Notes under the pieces: generated by a model
Database searches by the model: none
The model's input: only the letters and a program-made list of their open reading frames with translations
Told to the model about the DNA's origin: nothing
Source: Burkholderiales bacterium
Lineage (GTDB): Bacteria > Pseudomonadota > Gammaproteobacteria > Burkholderiales > Casimicrobiaceae
NCBI GenBank assembly: GCA_016790165.1
Contig: JAEUPL010000001.1
Location: forward strand, 294,077-358,076
DNA length: 64,000 bases
Direction: 5' to 3'
Part shown: piece after piece, positions 1-8,578 of the stretch
Layout of the letters: the number at the start of each line of letters is the position of its first letter
How positions within the stretch are numbered: position 1 is the stretch's first letter
Program-made: the position numbers and the translations under genes

Positions 1-1
1 C

Positions 2-643
2 TTTCGCGACATCGCCACCATGGACCTGGGTGACGGCATTGTGTTCGACCTCGACTCCGTGAAGGCCGACGCCATTCGCGAGGACAACACCTACGGCGGC
101 ACCCGCATCACGATGGTGGCACGCATCGGTTCCGCACGCTGTGCCCTGCAGATCGACGTGGGCTTCGGTGATGCCGTCACGCCGGGGCCACAAACAGTGG
201 CTTACCCCACCTTGCTGGGCGACTTCCCGGCCCCTACGCTGCGGGTCTATCCGGTTTACACGGTGATCGCCGAGAAATACCAGGCCATGGTCATGCTGGG
301 GCAGGCGAACAGCCGCATGAAGGACTTCTTCGACCTGGCGGTCGTCGCACGGCGCACGGAACTGGACGGCGCCACGCTGGCGGCAGCCATTGCCGCCACC
401 TTTGCCCGACGCCAGACCGCCTTGCCCACCGAACGGCCCTTGGGACTGACCAAGCAGTTCAGCGAAGACGCCGCAAAGCTGCGCCAGTGGCGAGCCTTCC
501 TGAACAAGAACCGCATCGAAGCCGCGAGCCTGGGTGACACCGTGGCGTTGCTGGATGACCTGCTGTGGCCACCAACCCAGGTCGCCGCGGCCGGCAGTCA
601 GGCAACTGCTACTTGGCGCCCTGAAGCCATGCGCTGGGTCTAG
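2..643 (+). CDS. AbiEii/AbiGii-type nucleotidyltransferase toxin, 3' part
   Basis: The frame is open from the window edge, so the N-terminus lies outside and the first internal ATG (position 20) is probably not the start. The visible 213 residues resemble the C-terminal half of AbiEii/AbiGii-family nucleotidyltransferase toxins: a strand-rich stretch, then the family-typical segment with EKYQAMVMLG and SRMKDFFDLAVV, then an alpha-helical tail. In this family the toxin transfers nucleotides to RNA and is paired with an AbiEi-type antitoxin encoded just upstream, which would be off the left edge. The catalytic N-terminal motif cannot be seen here, so activity cannot be judged. The gene converges on the next one with a 12-bp gap. 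The family call is from recognition of the conserved C-terminal pattern, not a database search. Confidence 0.7.
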   Translation, partial: FRDIATMDLGDGIVFDLDSVKADAIREDNTYGGTRITMVARIGSARCALQIDVGFGDAVTPGPQTVAYPTLLGDFPAPTLRVYPVYTVIAEKYQAMVMLGQANSRMKDFFDLAVVARRTELDGATLAAAIAATFARRQTALPTERPLGLTKQFSEDAAKLRQWRAFLNKNRIEAASLGDTVALLDDLLWPPTQVAAAGSQATATWRPEAMRWV

Positions 644-655
644 GCGCCAAGCCGC

Positions 656-1927
656 TCATGCTCTCTCGGCAAACAGCCCGGCGAAATCGTCATGCCAAAA
701 GGGACTTTCTCGCTTCGGGAAAACGTACGCGGAGCCCCCACTGTCAGTCACGCCACCAGCAGCAGGCCGTAGTCCTCCTTTGCTGATGAACCCAACCCCA
801 ATGACATGGTCCCGGCCGTGGCTGGCCAGAAATTCACTAACCCGGACGCGAAGGGCCGTTGGTGGCTGATCGCCCGCTCCATCCTGCTGAGCCAGATCCA
901 TCAACGATGCCGCTTCCAGCCCGTCGAGCCCCGCCAGGAACATCCCGGCCCGTTGTCCAGAGAGTTGTCTCTTGGCCGCCCTCGACAAGGTGTCAAACGT
1001 GTAGGTCAGCAGCGAGTCATCCTGTGCGCTCTGAAGCACAAGGACGATTGCGCCCCCACTCTTCCGACCGACGATCAGAGCCTGCCTGTTTGTCGTACCA
1101 GTGATCGCGTCCACTCGGTCCCGTGAAATCACGGGATTCCCATCTCCACCAACCTCACCGAGCAGCGCGGGATCGAACTCATAAATTCGCAGATTCGCCC
1201 CCTCCAGCTGACAGTTGACGGCGCCGGACAGCACATGGCGAACCACTGACTCCGCCAACTTCCGGCGTTCCACAAATGTCCCTGGCATGCGTCCATCAAG
1301 GGTCAGCACAGCCGCGACACCTACTTTCAGCCCTTTCCCAAGGGCATCCAGCTTGGGCGCCACGAGTGCAGAGAAATCCAAGGCCTCACGCTTTGGAATT
1401 TTGCGCCCTTTGTCGTCGGAGATAGATTTGCATTCGACTTCAAGCCCTTGTGGTCCGAGAGCCGGGATCAAGAGATCCATCGTGCCGCCCCCAGTCACTT
1501 CGGGCCATTGAACTTCGAGACCACGCCGAAGGAAGTGAGTCGCGGCCGTCAGCTCCAGGCGCATCCCGCGCAAGTCATCCGGGTTCTTCAGCGCACCGTG
1601 AACACGGCGCACGAGCTGGGCGCGCTGAGGCCCGGCGGAGGATTCAGCAATCGACAGTACCTGAGCGGCAAAGGCCATGCACGGATACAGCGGGCTGATA
1701 TCCATCTGCTGCACGGGCAACCGGCCATACTTTTTGGTGAGTTCGGTCGCCGCCTGCAGGCCGAAAGCGAACTCATTTTCTTGAAGCAGGTGCTCCCTCA
1801 GCAGCTTGTTGCCTTTGATATCTATCTTGACAAGGTCAACCCGCTTCTTCCAGTGCTGCGCACCGATCAAGTCACTGAACCGCTCGAAAACTGACGGGAT
1901 GTCCCCGGTATATAGCTCGACCTGCAA
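656..1927 (-). CDS. PD-(D/E)XK nuclease-like hypothetical protein
   Basis: This 423-residue protein of unknown function starts at a TTG that follows a strong ribosome site (GGGAGGGGAG a few bases upstream). Around residues 120-170 it shows a plausible PD-(D/E)XK core: a helix with Glu125 (RLELTAATHFLRRG), Asp151 after a Gly-rich turn (GGGTMDLL), then a strand carrying Glu165-Cys-Lys167 (LEVECKS). That order and spacing fit the restriction-endonuclease fold. The remaining C-terminal 250 residues have no motif I recognise. It sits between a toxin remnant and a tyrosine recombinase at the end of an accessory island, which fits a role in defence or element maintenance. That role is inference. No methyltransferase partner is adjacent. 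Confidence 0.6.
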   Translation of the reverse strand: MQVELYTGDIPSVFERFSDLIGAQHWKKRVDLVKIDIKGNKLLREHLLQENEFAFGLQAATELTKKYGRLPVQQMDISPLYPCMAFAAQVLSIAESSAGPQRAQLVRRVHGALKNPDDLRGMRLELTAATHFLRRGLEVQWPEVTGGGTMDLLIPALGPQGLEVECKSISDDKGRKIPKREALDFSALVAPKLDALGKGLKVGVAAVLTLDGRMPGTFVERRKLAESVVRHVLSGAVNCQLEGANLRIYEFDPALLGEVGGDGNPVISRDRVDAITGTTNRQALIVGRKSGGAIVLVLQSAQDDSLLTYTFDTLSRAAKRQLSGQRAGMFLAGLDGLEAASLMDLAQQDGAGDQPPTALRVRVSEFLASHGRDHVIGVGFISKGGLRPAAGGVTDSGGSAYVFPKRESPFWHDDFAGLFAERA

Positions 1928-1970
1928 ACTCCCCTCCCTTCTTCGCAGGCCTACATTCTGCTAGTACCAG

Positions 1971-2963
1971 TCAAAGCAGCGACGGTATCTTTCGCTTTTC
2001 GACCGGCCGGATGTAGCGGGCCAGCACGGTATCGCTGCGGTGCCCAGTCTGCTCTCGGATGAGCCATGTGGGCAGCGATGCCATCGCCGCCGTGGTCACG
2101 TAGCCTGCGCGAAGGCTGTGGCCCGAGAACTCCTCCGGCTCACGCCCCATGGCCCTGGCCGCGCGCTTCACGATCAAGGCCACCGACTGCGCCGTGAGCG
2201 GGTCATCAGACACCACGCCGCCCTTGGTCACCGAGCGGAACAGCCAGCCGGTTTCGATGCCAGCCACCGCCAACCACGCCTTGAGGCTCTGAATGGGGCA
2301 CCGCTCGCCGCTGGCCTGCGGCAGAAACACCGAACGCCCCTTGCCAAACTGATCGGTCTTGGAAAACCGAAGCAGCACCTCGGCATGGGTCTCGTGGAAG
2401 GTCACGTCCTCCACCCGCAAGGCCACCAACTCAGCGCGGCGGAACGCACCCGCGAAACCGACCAGCAGCAAAGCCCTGTCTCGCGCTGCCTTGGTGGGGT
2501 GTGACTTCTGCTGGTCGAGCACGGCCAGCATCTCCAGCAGCACGTCGCGGGTGATTGGCTTCACCGCACGCTGGCGGGTGCCGTGCTGGCGACGGATGCC
2601 TTTCATGGTCGCCACGACCACATCGGCCCGCGTCGGCGACTTCAGCCCTTGGTCGCGGTGGGCCTGTGCGATGGACACGCAGCGCCGCTCCAGCGTCGCC
2701 ACTTTCATGGCCGGGGCTAACTTCGCCAAGTACTCCGCCACCATTGCCGGAGTTGCCGGTATGGCCCCGCCGTGCTGGATGAAATGGCGCACATCGCTGG
2801 CATAGGCCCGCTTGGTGGCTGTCGAGCTGGCAGAGGCGACATAGCCAGCCACGGAGCCGGTCGGCGGCTTCTCTGCCGTTTTGGCTGCGGTACTGGCGGC
2901 GGATTCTTCGCTCGACGCTGGCGATTTGGTGCCAGCCGATGCGTGCGGCTTTTTGGTGGTCAT
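1971..2963 (-). CDS. Tyrosine recombinase / site-specific integrase
   Basis: A 330-residue tyrosine recombinase that cuts and rejoins DNA at paired sites. The first 45 residues are a low-complexity Lys/Ala/Ser-rich tail. A core-binding domain follows (residues about 40-130, with the SAM-like pattern of XerC/D-type enzymes). The catalytic domain has Arg175 or 176 (FRRAEL), Lys202 (SKTDQFGKG), His282 and Arg285 (HSLRAG), His308 (GHRSD) and the nucleophile Tyr317 (ARYIRP), so the active site looks complete. It ends 43 bp from the start of the PD-(D/E)XK-like gene, which is on the same strand. It resembles plasmid- and ICE-borne recombinases rather than XerC/XerD. Whether it mobilises the whole island is unknown: it lies about 17 kb from the tRNA attachment-like scar at 20.2 kb. 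Confidence 0.88.
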   Translation of the reverse strand: MTTKKPHASAGTKSPASSEESAASTAAKTAEKPPTGSVAGYVASASSTATKRAYASDVRHFIQHGGAIPATPAMVAEYLAKLAPAMKVATLERRCVSIAQAHRDQGLKSPTRADVVVATMKGIRRQHGTRQRAVKPITRDVLLEMLAVLDQQKSHPTKAARDRALLLVGFAGAFRRAELVALRVEDVTFHETHAEVLLRFSKTDQFGKGRSVFLPQASGERCPIQSLKAWLAVAGIETGWLFRSVTKGGVVSDDPLTAQSVALIVKRAARAMGREPEEFSGHSLRAGYVTTAAMASLPTWLIREQTGHRSDTVLARYIRPVEKRKIPSLL

Positions 2964-3090
2964 TTTGGTAGTGATAAGTGCGTGCTATCGCTACGAACGC
3001 AGCGACAAAAAAGCCGTGCGGCGCGAACGCGGCACGGCGGAATGAACTGGCCGCAACTTTGCGCTGCGGCCTGCGGACGGTGATTTGGGG

Positions 3091-3453
3091 TTAGTAGCAG
3101 CTGGGCAGCAGCACCGTGGTGACCGACCGGTCCCACTCGGTGATGACCCACACGACCGCCGGGTCGCCTTCCTTGCCGATGTCGAACGAAGAGAAGATGC
3201 GCGACTCTCCGGACAAAACAGCCTGCCAGTTGGCATTGCGATCCTCCGCGCACATGGCGTCCCACTCGCACCGCTGGTGACGGCGCAGTAGGTCGAGGAC
3301 GCTCCCACCGCGCTTTTCAATCAAACGCAGCGCGGGTGGCGTGGCGACGACATCGCCCAACTCGAAGAGCACGGGCAGGTGGATGGCGATGGGCAGTGGA
3401 TCGTTGGGCGATGCAGGGCCTGCCTTGGGCGGCATGGCGGATTCTTGAGACAT
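3091..3453 (-). CDS. Hypothetical plasmid/ICE-type protein
   Basis: A 120-residue protein of unknown function. I chose the internal ATG at 3453 because AAGGAAAC lies about 7 bases upstream. The longer reading to 3516 would translate through a perfect hairpin. Residues from about 25 on are a compact domain with many acidic and Trp residues (HLPVLFELGDVV, RHQRCEWDAMCAED, VVWVITEWDRSVTTVLLPSCY). Similar small proteins are common beside integrases and mobilisation genes on integrative elements, and I recognise it only in that sense. There is no signal peptide or membrane segment. Confidence 0.6.
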   Translation of the reverse strand: MSQESAMPPKAGPASPNDPLPIAIHLPVLFELGDVVATPPALRLIEKRGGSVLDLLRRHQRCEWDAMCAEDRNANWQAVLSGESRIFSSFDIGKEGDPAVVWVITEWDRSVTTVLLPSCY

Positions 3454-3502
3454 GGGGTTTCCTTCAGATGGGGTTGCGCCAACCTGCCCGCCAGAAACGA
3501 CA

Positions 3503-3531
3503 AAGGGCTGAGACAAAACGTCTCAGCCCTT
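3503..3531 (-). terminator. Perfect 12-bp hairpin upstream of the 3453 gene
   Basis: A perfect inverted repeat, AAGGGCTGAGAC and GTCTCAGCCCTT, is separated by 5 bases. On the minus strand the stem is followed by TTTGTCGTTTC, which is moderately T-rich. It could therefore end transcription coming from the AbrB-like gene (3673-3912), or act as an attenuator in the leader of the 3091-3453 gene. Confidence 0.55.
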
Positions 3532-3672
3532 GGGGGTGACCGGCAGCGATCGGCAGATTTGCTTGCGCGGCGCGGCTGACCAGTTGAAGTCAGCCACCGC
3601 CGCGTCGTCACAGTAGCGCGGGGCGAAACCGGCCGCAATCTCGGTATGACTTCGCTTCAGACGAACCAGAAA

Positions 3673-3912
3673 TCACCACACATCCCAGCTGCCGTCATCA
3701 GACGACTTGGCCTCAGGGATGGGCGAGCTGCCATTCGGGACGGCGTAGCCCGGTGGGACCGCGCTCGGACGAGCCGCCCTCACCAGAATGTCGCCCGAAT
3801 CGAGCAGACGGATGTAGAGGTGGTCGCCGCATTGCAGACCGGCCCGCTCGGCAATATGGCTCGGCACTCGAACACCGAGCGAGTTACCCCATTTCGACAG
3901 CTTGCTTGGCAT
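3673..3912 (-). CDS. AbrB/MazE/SpoVT-family antitoxin-like DNA-binding protein
   Basis: A 79-residue protein whose first 45 residues match the swapped-hairpin AbrB/MazE fold (KLSKWGNSLGVRVPSHIAERAGLQCGDHLYI). Such proteins bind operators as dimers and usually neutralise a co-transcribed PIN or MazF toxin through their C-terminal tail. Here the tail is Pro/Ser-rich and ends in an acidic-aromatic patch. No toxin gene follows on the minus strand: the next gene downstream (3453) resembles no toxin family I know. It therefore looks orphaned, or the partner is unrecognised. Confidence 0.8.
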   Translation of the reverse strand: MPSKLSKWGNSLGVRVPSHIAERAGLQCGDHLYIRLLDSGDILVRAARPSAVPPGYAVPNGSSPIPEAKSSDDGSWDVW

Positions 3913-4051
3913 GGTGTTGCACTCACTTCATTGATACACATTGGCTATCGCAAATTGGCAGAAGGCGCCCTGGCCAACCATGCTTCTGTCTCTGTAGTGC
4001 TGTCTTGTAAAGGCTCCGGGCGGAATTTCCCGCATCTACCAGGAGCTATCT

Positions 4052-4294
4052 ATGAGCACCGCTCAATACATCGAACGGCGTTTCCGGGCCAACAAGGTCT
4101 ACATCACCGAAAAGCAGCGGATGGGCCACTACACCCGCTTTGACCTCTGGTGCGGCCTGATCGTCAACGTCTACGACACCGGCCGCGTCGTGGTCCAAGG
4201 CCGCATCCGCGCTTTCGACTACTACGACCCCTTGCCTCCGATCCGCAAGATCCTGCCTTTCGACACCGCCTGGCAGTTCACCCGAGCCAAGTAA
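4052..4294 (+). CDS. Hypothetical small protein
   Basis: An 80-residue protein with a good ribosome site (AGGAG, 7 bases before ATG). It is rich in aromatic and basic residues (IERRFRANKVYITEKQRMGHY, FDYYDPLPPIRKILPFDTAWQF) and is probably a small beta-rich globular protein. I do not recognise the family. It lies about 100 bp upstream of the restriction-like operon on the same strand and could be its first gene or an independent element gene. Confidence 0.6.
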   Translation: MSTAQYIERRFRANKVYITEKQRMGHYTRFDLWCGLIVNVYDTGRVVVQGRIRAFDYYDPLPPIRKILPFDTAWQFTRAK

Positions 4295-4398
4295 ATGCAC
4301 CACTGATGGATCATCGTGGCGGTCCACCGACCGCCACGGCACCCAATGCCCGCAAAACGCAGTACATTTGCAGGACAAGACCATTTGGGTGCACGACC

Positions 4399-4608
4399 AT
4401 GAAACGACTGAAGGATGAGACCTTGTCTATCCGCACTTCAGCAGACATCAAGCAGTTGCTGAAGCTGGCGGCGGCACGGGAACACCGATCCGTCGCGTCC
4501 ATGATCGAGGTGCTGGTTCTGGCCTACGCGCAAGAGCACGGCTTGGAAGCCGCGCCCGATGCGCCGGTCAACGCTGGGGAGCGGAAGAAGAAACATGGAA
4601 CTGATTGA
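4399..4608 (+). CDS. Small ribbon-helix-helix-like protein, first gene of the defence operon
   Basis: A 69-residue protein. The segment KDETLSIRTSADIKQLLKLAA followed by EHRSVASMIEVLVLAYAQEHG has the strand-helix-turn-helix pattern of ribbon-helix-helix (Arc/CopG-like) DNA-binding proteins. It ends in a basic tail. Its last 14 bases overlap the start of the helicase gene, which indicates translational coupling. A regulator at the head of a restriction-type operon would fit autoregulation (inference). Confidence 0.65.
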   Translation: MKRLKDETLSIRTSADIKQLLKLAAAREHRSVASMIEVLVLAYAQEHGLEAAPDAPVNAGERKKKHGTD

Positions 4609-7600
4609 CAACATCACCCGGTTGCTGGGTGACGACCTCAAGGCGACGCTAAAGCCTAAGTCACGGCTGAAGATCGCCGCTTCGTGCTTCTCGATGTACG
4701 CCTTCGAGGCCTTGAAGGCCGAGTTGGAGAAGATCGACGAACTCAGCTTCATCTTCACCTCCCCCACTTTCACGGCCAGCGAGGTCACCGACAAGATTCG
4801 CAAAGAGCGCAAGGAATTCCACATCCCCAAACTCGACCGCGAACGCAGCCTGTACGGCAGCGAATTCGAGATTCAGCTACGCAACAAGCTGACCCAACGC
4901 GCCATTGCCAAGGAATGCGCCGACTGGATGCGCCGCAAGGCGCGGTTCAAGAGCAACCGCACCAAGGCACCCATGCAGCCTTTCGCCGTGGTCCAGGCCA
5001 GCGGCGCAGACACCGCCTACATGCCGCTCCACGGCTTCACGGCTGTGGACCTCGGCTACCAGCAAGGCAACGCGGTGTCCAACCTCGTCAACAAGATGGA
5101 CGAGCCCGCCTTCGCCGCCACCTACCTCAGCTTGTTCGACCAGATTTGGAACGATCCCGAGAAGCTGGAGGACGTGACCACGCAAATTTGCGAACACATC
5201 GCCTCGGTGTACCAGGAGAACTCGCCCGAGAGCATCTACTTCCTGATGCTCTACAACATCTTCAACGAGTTTCTGGATGAGATCGACGAGGACGTGCTCC
5301 CCAACGACCGCACCGGCTACCAAGACACGCTGATCTGGAAGAAGCTCTTCAACTACCAGCGAGACGCAGCCACCGGCATCATCAACAAGCTGGAAACCTA
5401 CAGCGGCTGCATCCTGGCCGACAGCGTGGGCCTGGGCAAGACCTTCACGGCGCTGGCCGTGGTCAAGTACTACGAGCTGCGGAACAAGTCCGTCCTGGTG
5501 TTATGCCCCAAGAAGTTGGCCGACAACTGGCTCAACTACAACCGCAACCTCAAGACCAACATCTTCGCCAAGGACCGTTTCAACTACGACGTCCTTTGCC
5601 ACACAGACCTCAGCCGCACCAGCGGCGAATCCTTCGGCACGCCGCTGAACCGGATCAACTGGGGCAACTATGACCTCGTGGTCATCGACGAGTCCCACAA
5701 CTTCCGCAACAACGACGCCTACAAGGACAAGGAGACGCGCTACCAGAAGCTGATGAACAAAGTCATCAAGGAAGGCGTGAAGACCAAAGTGCTGATGCTG
5801 TCAGCCACCCCTGTCAACAACCGCTTTGCCGACCTGCGCAATCAGCTGGCGCTGGCCTACGAGGGTGACTCTGAAATCCTCAGCAAGAAGCTCAAGACGG
5901 GCAAGAGCGTCGAAGAAATCTTCCGTGGCGCGCAGACCGCGTTCAACAACTGGGCCAAGCTGCCCCCCGAGGAGCGCACCGCACGCGCCATCCTCGACTC
6001 GCTGGACTTCGACTTCTTCGAGCTACTGGACAGCGTGACCATTGCACGCTCGCGCAAACACATCCAGACCTTCTACGACACCAAGGACATCGGCCAATTC
6101 CCCGAGCGCCGCAAACCCTTGTCGTATCACAGCCCGCTGACCGCACGCACGGACGTGATGGGCTTCAACGACATCTTTGCCCAGCTGTCCTTGCTGAAGC
6201 TGTCGGTGTACGCACCGGTCAGCTACATCCTGCCCAGTCGCCTCAAGAAGTACGAAGAGGCTTACGACACCAAGGTCGGCGGCAAAGGCACCCTCAAGCA
6301 AGCCGACCGCGAGAAGAGCCTCCAGGCCCTGATGACGGTGAACTTGCTCAAGCGGTTGGAAAGCTCGGTCGAATCATTCCGGCTGACTTTGAGCGCCTTG
6401 CGCCGCAATCACCAAGGCACCCTGGCGAAGATTGCCACCTTCAACCAGTCGGGCGCGTCGGCCAGCGTGGGTGATCTGACCGAAGTTCTGGCGAACCTTG
6501 AAGGCGACGACGACGAACTTCCGATCCTCGACGATGAATCCGGCGAGATCGGTGGCAAGGTCAAGATCAGCCTCGGCGACATGGACCTGCCGTCGTGGGA
6601 GCGCGACCTGAAGGGCGACCTCGAACTCATCGACACGCTGCTGGCCTCGATGAACAAGATCACACCAGAGTGCGACGCCAAGCTCCAACACCTCAAGGCG
6701 CATGTGCTGGAGAAGATCGCTAACCCAATCAACCCTGGCAACAAGAAGGTGCTGATCTTCACCGCCTTTGCAGACACGGCCGACTACCTCTATGCCAACC
6801 TCGCCCCCGTGTTGCAAGAAGCCCATGGTCTGCACACCGCCAAAGTGACCGGCAAGGGCGCGCCGAAGTCCACGCTGAAGAAGGGCTACGACTTCCAGGA
6901 GTTGCTGACGCTGTTCTCCCCGCGCTCCAAGGAGAAAGCCGTTGTGCTACCAGGCGAGCCCGCCGAGGTCGATTTGCTGATCGGTACGGACTGCATCTCT
7001 GAAGGCCAAAACCTTCAGGACTGCGACTACCTCATCAACTACGACATCCATTGGAACCCCGTCCGCATCATCCAGCGGTTTGGCCGCGTGGACCGCATCG
7101 GTTCGCCCAACACCAGCATCCAGCTGGTCAATTACTGGCCCGACATCACCCTCGACGAGTACATCAATCTCAAGGACCGGGTGGAGAGCCGCATGATGAT
7201 TGCGGACGTGACCGCCACCGGCGACGACAACGTGCTGTCCGCGCAAGCCAACGACGTGTCGTACCGCAAGGAGCAGCTGCGCCGCCTGCAAGATGAAGTC
7301 ATCGAGCTGGAAGACCTGACGACCGGCGTATCCATCACCGACCTCGGCCTCAACGACTTCCGCATGGACTTGCTGAACTACGTCAAGGAGCATGGCGAGC
7401 TAGGCAACGTGCCCAACGGCATGCATGCCGTGGTGCCGGCAAAGCCCGCCATGGGCCTGTACCCCGGCGTCATCTTCACGCTGCGAAACCTCAACACGGG
7501 GGTCAACGTCAATCAGCACAACCGGCTGCACCCTTACTACCTCGTCTACATCGACCGAGCTGGCCATGTGGTGCACGACCACACCGAGGTCAAGCGCCTG

Positions 7601-7870
7601 CTGGACTTGGCTCGCACCTGCTGCAAGGGCCAAGACAAGCCGATCCCGCTGGCGACTCAGCTCTTCAACGAGGAGACAGCCGAAGGCCGACAGATGCAGG
7701 TGTACTCCGATCTTCTGGGTAAGGCGATTCGCTCCATGATCGAGGTGAAGGAAGAGAAGGATCTGGACAGCCTGTTCACCGGCGGCAAGACCACGGCACT
7801 GACCAACACCATCTCTGGCCTGGACGACTTCGAACTCATCACCTTCCTGGTGATCCAGGAGGCGGGATGA
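4595..7870 (+). CDS. SNF2/RapA-type helicase of a type III-like restriction cluster
   Basis: A 1091-residue superfamily 2 ATPase. I start it at 4595 (SD-like GGAAGAAGAAAC) rather than at the in-frame ATG 36 bases upstream. The N-terminal ~180 residues (KIAASCFSMYAFEALKAEL, LSFIFTSPTF) look like the PLD-like regions found in front of some SNF2 helicases, but I see no clear HxK motif. The helicase core has Walker A DSVGLGKT (about residue 275), motif II DESH (about 364), motif III SATPVN (about 402) and motif VI QRFGRVDRIG (about 826). The C-terminal 250 residues are unassigned. It overlaps the next gene by 4 bases (ATGA). In this setting it probably translocates on DNA as part of the restriction or defence complex (inference). 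Confidence 0.88.
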   Translation: MELIDNITRLLGDDLKATLKPKSRLKIAASCFSMYAFEALKAELEKIDELSFIFTSPTFTASEVTDKIRKERKEFHIPKLDRERSLYGSEFEIQLRNKLTQRAIAKECADWMRRKARFKSNRTKAPMQPFAVVQASGADTAYMPLHGFTAVDLGYQQGNAVSNLVNKMDEPAFAATYLSLFDQIWNDPEKLEDVTTQICEHIASVYQENSPESIYFLMLYNIFNEFLDEIDEDVLPNDRTGYQDTLIWKKLFNYQRDAATGIINKLETYSGCILADSVGLGKTFTALAVVKYYELRNKSVLVLCPKKLADNWLNYNRNLKTNIFAKDRFNYDVLCHTDLSRTSGESFGTPLNRINWGNYDLVVIDESHNFRNNDAYKDKETRYQKLMNKVIKEGVKTKVLMLSATPVNNRFADLRNQLALAYEGDSEILSKKLKTGKSVEEIFRGAQTAFNNWAKLPPEERTARAILDSLDFDFFELLDSVTIARSRKHIQTFYDTKDIGQFPERRKPLSYHSPLTARTDVMGFNDIFAQLSLLKLSVYAPVSYILPSRLKKYEEAYDTKVGGKGTLKQADREKSLQALMTVNLLKRLESSVESFRLTLSALRRNHQGTLAKIATFNQSGASASVGDLTEVLANLEGDDDELPILDDESGEIGGKVKISLGDMDLPSWERDLKGDLELIDTLLASMNKITPECDAKLQHLKAHVLEKIANPINPGNKKVLIFTAFADTADYLYANLAPVLQEAHGLHTAKVTGKGAPKSTLKKGYDFQELLTLFSPRSKEKAVVLPGEPAEVDLLIGTDCISEGQNLQDCDYLINYDIHWNPVRIIQRFGRVDRIGSPNTSIQLVNYWPDITLDEYINLKDRVESRMMIADVTATGDDNVLSAQANDVSYRKEQLRRLQDEVIELEDLTTGVSITDLGLNDFRMDLLNYVKEHGELGNVPNGMHAVVPAKPAMGLYPGVIFTLRNLNTGVNVNQHNRLHPYYLVYIDRAGHVVHDHTEVKRLLDLARTCCKGQDKPIPLATQLFNEETAEGRQMQVYSDLLGKAIRSMIEVKEEKDLDSLFTGGKTTALTNTISGLDDFELITFLVIQEAG

Positions 7871-8541
7871 GCGCCTTGTTCGCCTACCCCAAGCAAGCGG
7901 AGTTTGGCCGCGTACTGCCCAAGAACAAGATTTACGAGCACAGCGGCGCAAACACCCGCTTGAAAGACTTGTTCGTGGAGCAGGTGGATCAGATCGTCTG
8001 GCGCTACAAGCTGGCGCCAGAGACGATCAATCTGGCCGCCAAACCAGGCGTGCCGGAGATTCAAGTCTTCGCAATCCAGTTGAAAACCGCTGAGCTGCAC
8101 CACGACGTGCTCCGCTGCATCGACGGCGCAGTGCAATTCCCCATCATCTTTGAGCTGACTCAAGGCCAAGGAGCCGATGCCAGAACGCAGGTGATCGCCG
8201 CTTACAAGCGGCCCAGCGAAGCGGATGCTGCAAGCTGGGTTTGCTCCGAGTACTTCAAATCAGGATGGATGCCCGCCACCGCCGAGCGTGTGCCGCTGCC
8301 TCTCGCTCTCGATCTTGCTGGACTCTATGAGCAGGTGCTGCACCGACTTGTGCCGATAGCCCCGAGAACTCAAGAGCCTTTGCGCAACTTGATTGCGCGG
8401 ACAGAGGCAGTGATGACAAAGGCCAAAGAGGTGGCAAAGACCGAGGCCAGTCTTGCCAAAGAGAAGCAATTCAACCGCAAGGTAGAAATCAATTCCAACC
8501 TGCGCCAACTTAGAGCTGAACTTGAACAACTAAGCCGCTGA
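7867..8541 (+). CDS. DUF4391-family protein
   Basis: A 224-residue protein overlapping the helicase stop by 4 bases. The N-terminal two-thirds match the DUF4391 pattern I know from proteins encoded with SNF2 helicases and type III-like restriction genes (KNKIYEHSGANTRLKDLFVEQVDQIVWRYKL, IQVFAIQLKTAELHHDVLRCID, FPIIFEL). The last 60 residues form a charged helix, probably a coiled coil (KAKEVAKTEASLAKEKQFNRK, LRQLRAELEQLSR), suited to holding a complex together. The biochemical role is unknown. Confidence 0.8.
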   Translation: MSALFAYPKQAEFGRVLPKNKIYEHSGANTRLKDLFVEQVDQIVWRYKLAPETINLAAKPGVPEIQVFAIQLKTAELHHDVLRCIDGAVQFPIIFELTQGQGADARTQVIAAYKRPSEADAASWVCSEYFKSGWMPATAERVPLPLALDLAGLYEQVLHRLVPIAPRTQEPLRNLIARTEAVMTKAKEVAKTEASLAKEKQFNRKVEINSNLRQLRAELEQLSR

Positions 8542-8578
8542 AGCCTCTCGAAGGCAAAGCAGCGACTAGAGGAAATAT

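Noticed and set aside
3646-4143. 165-residue plus-strand frame covering the AbrB-like gene
   Set aside because: No start signal or domain; the minus-strand AbrB/MazE fold is clear.
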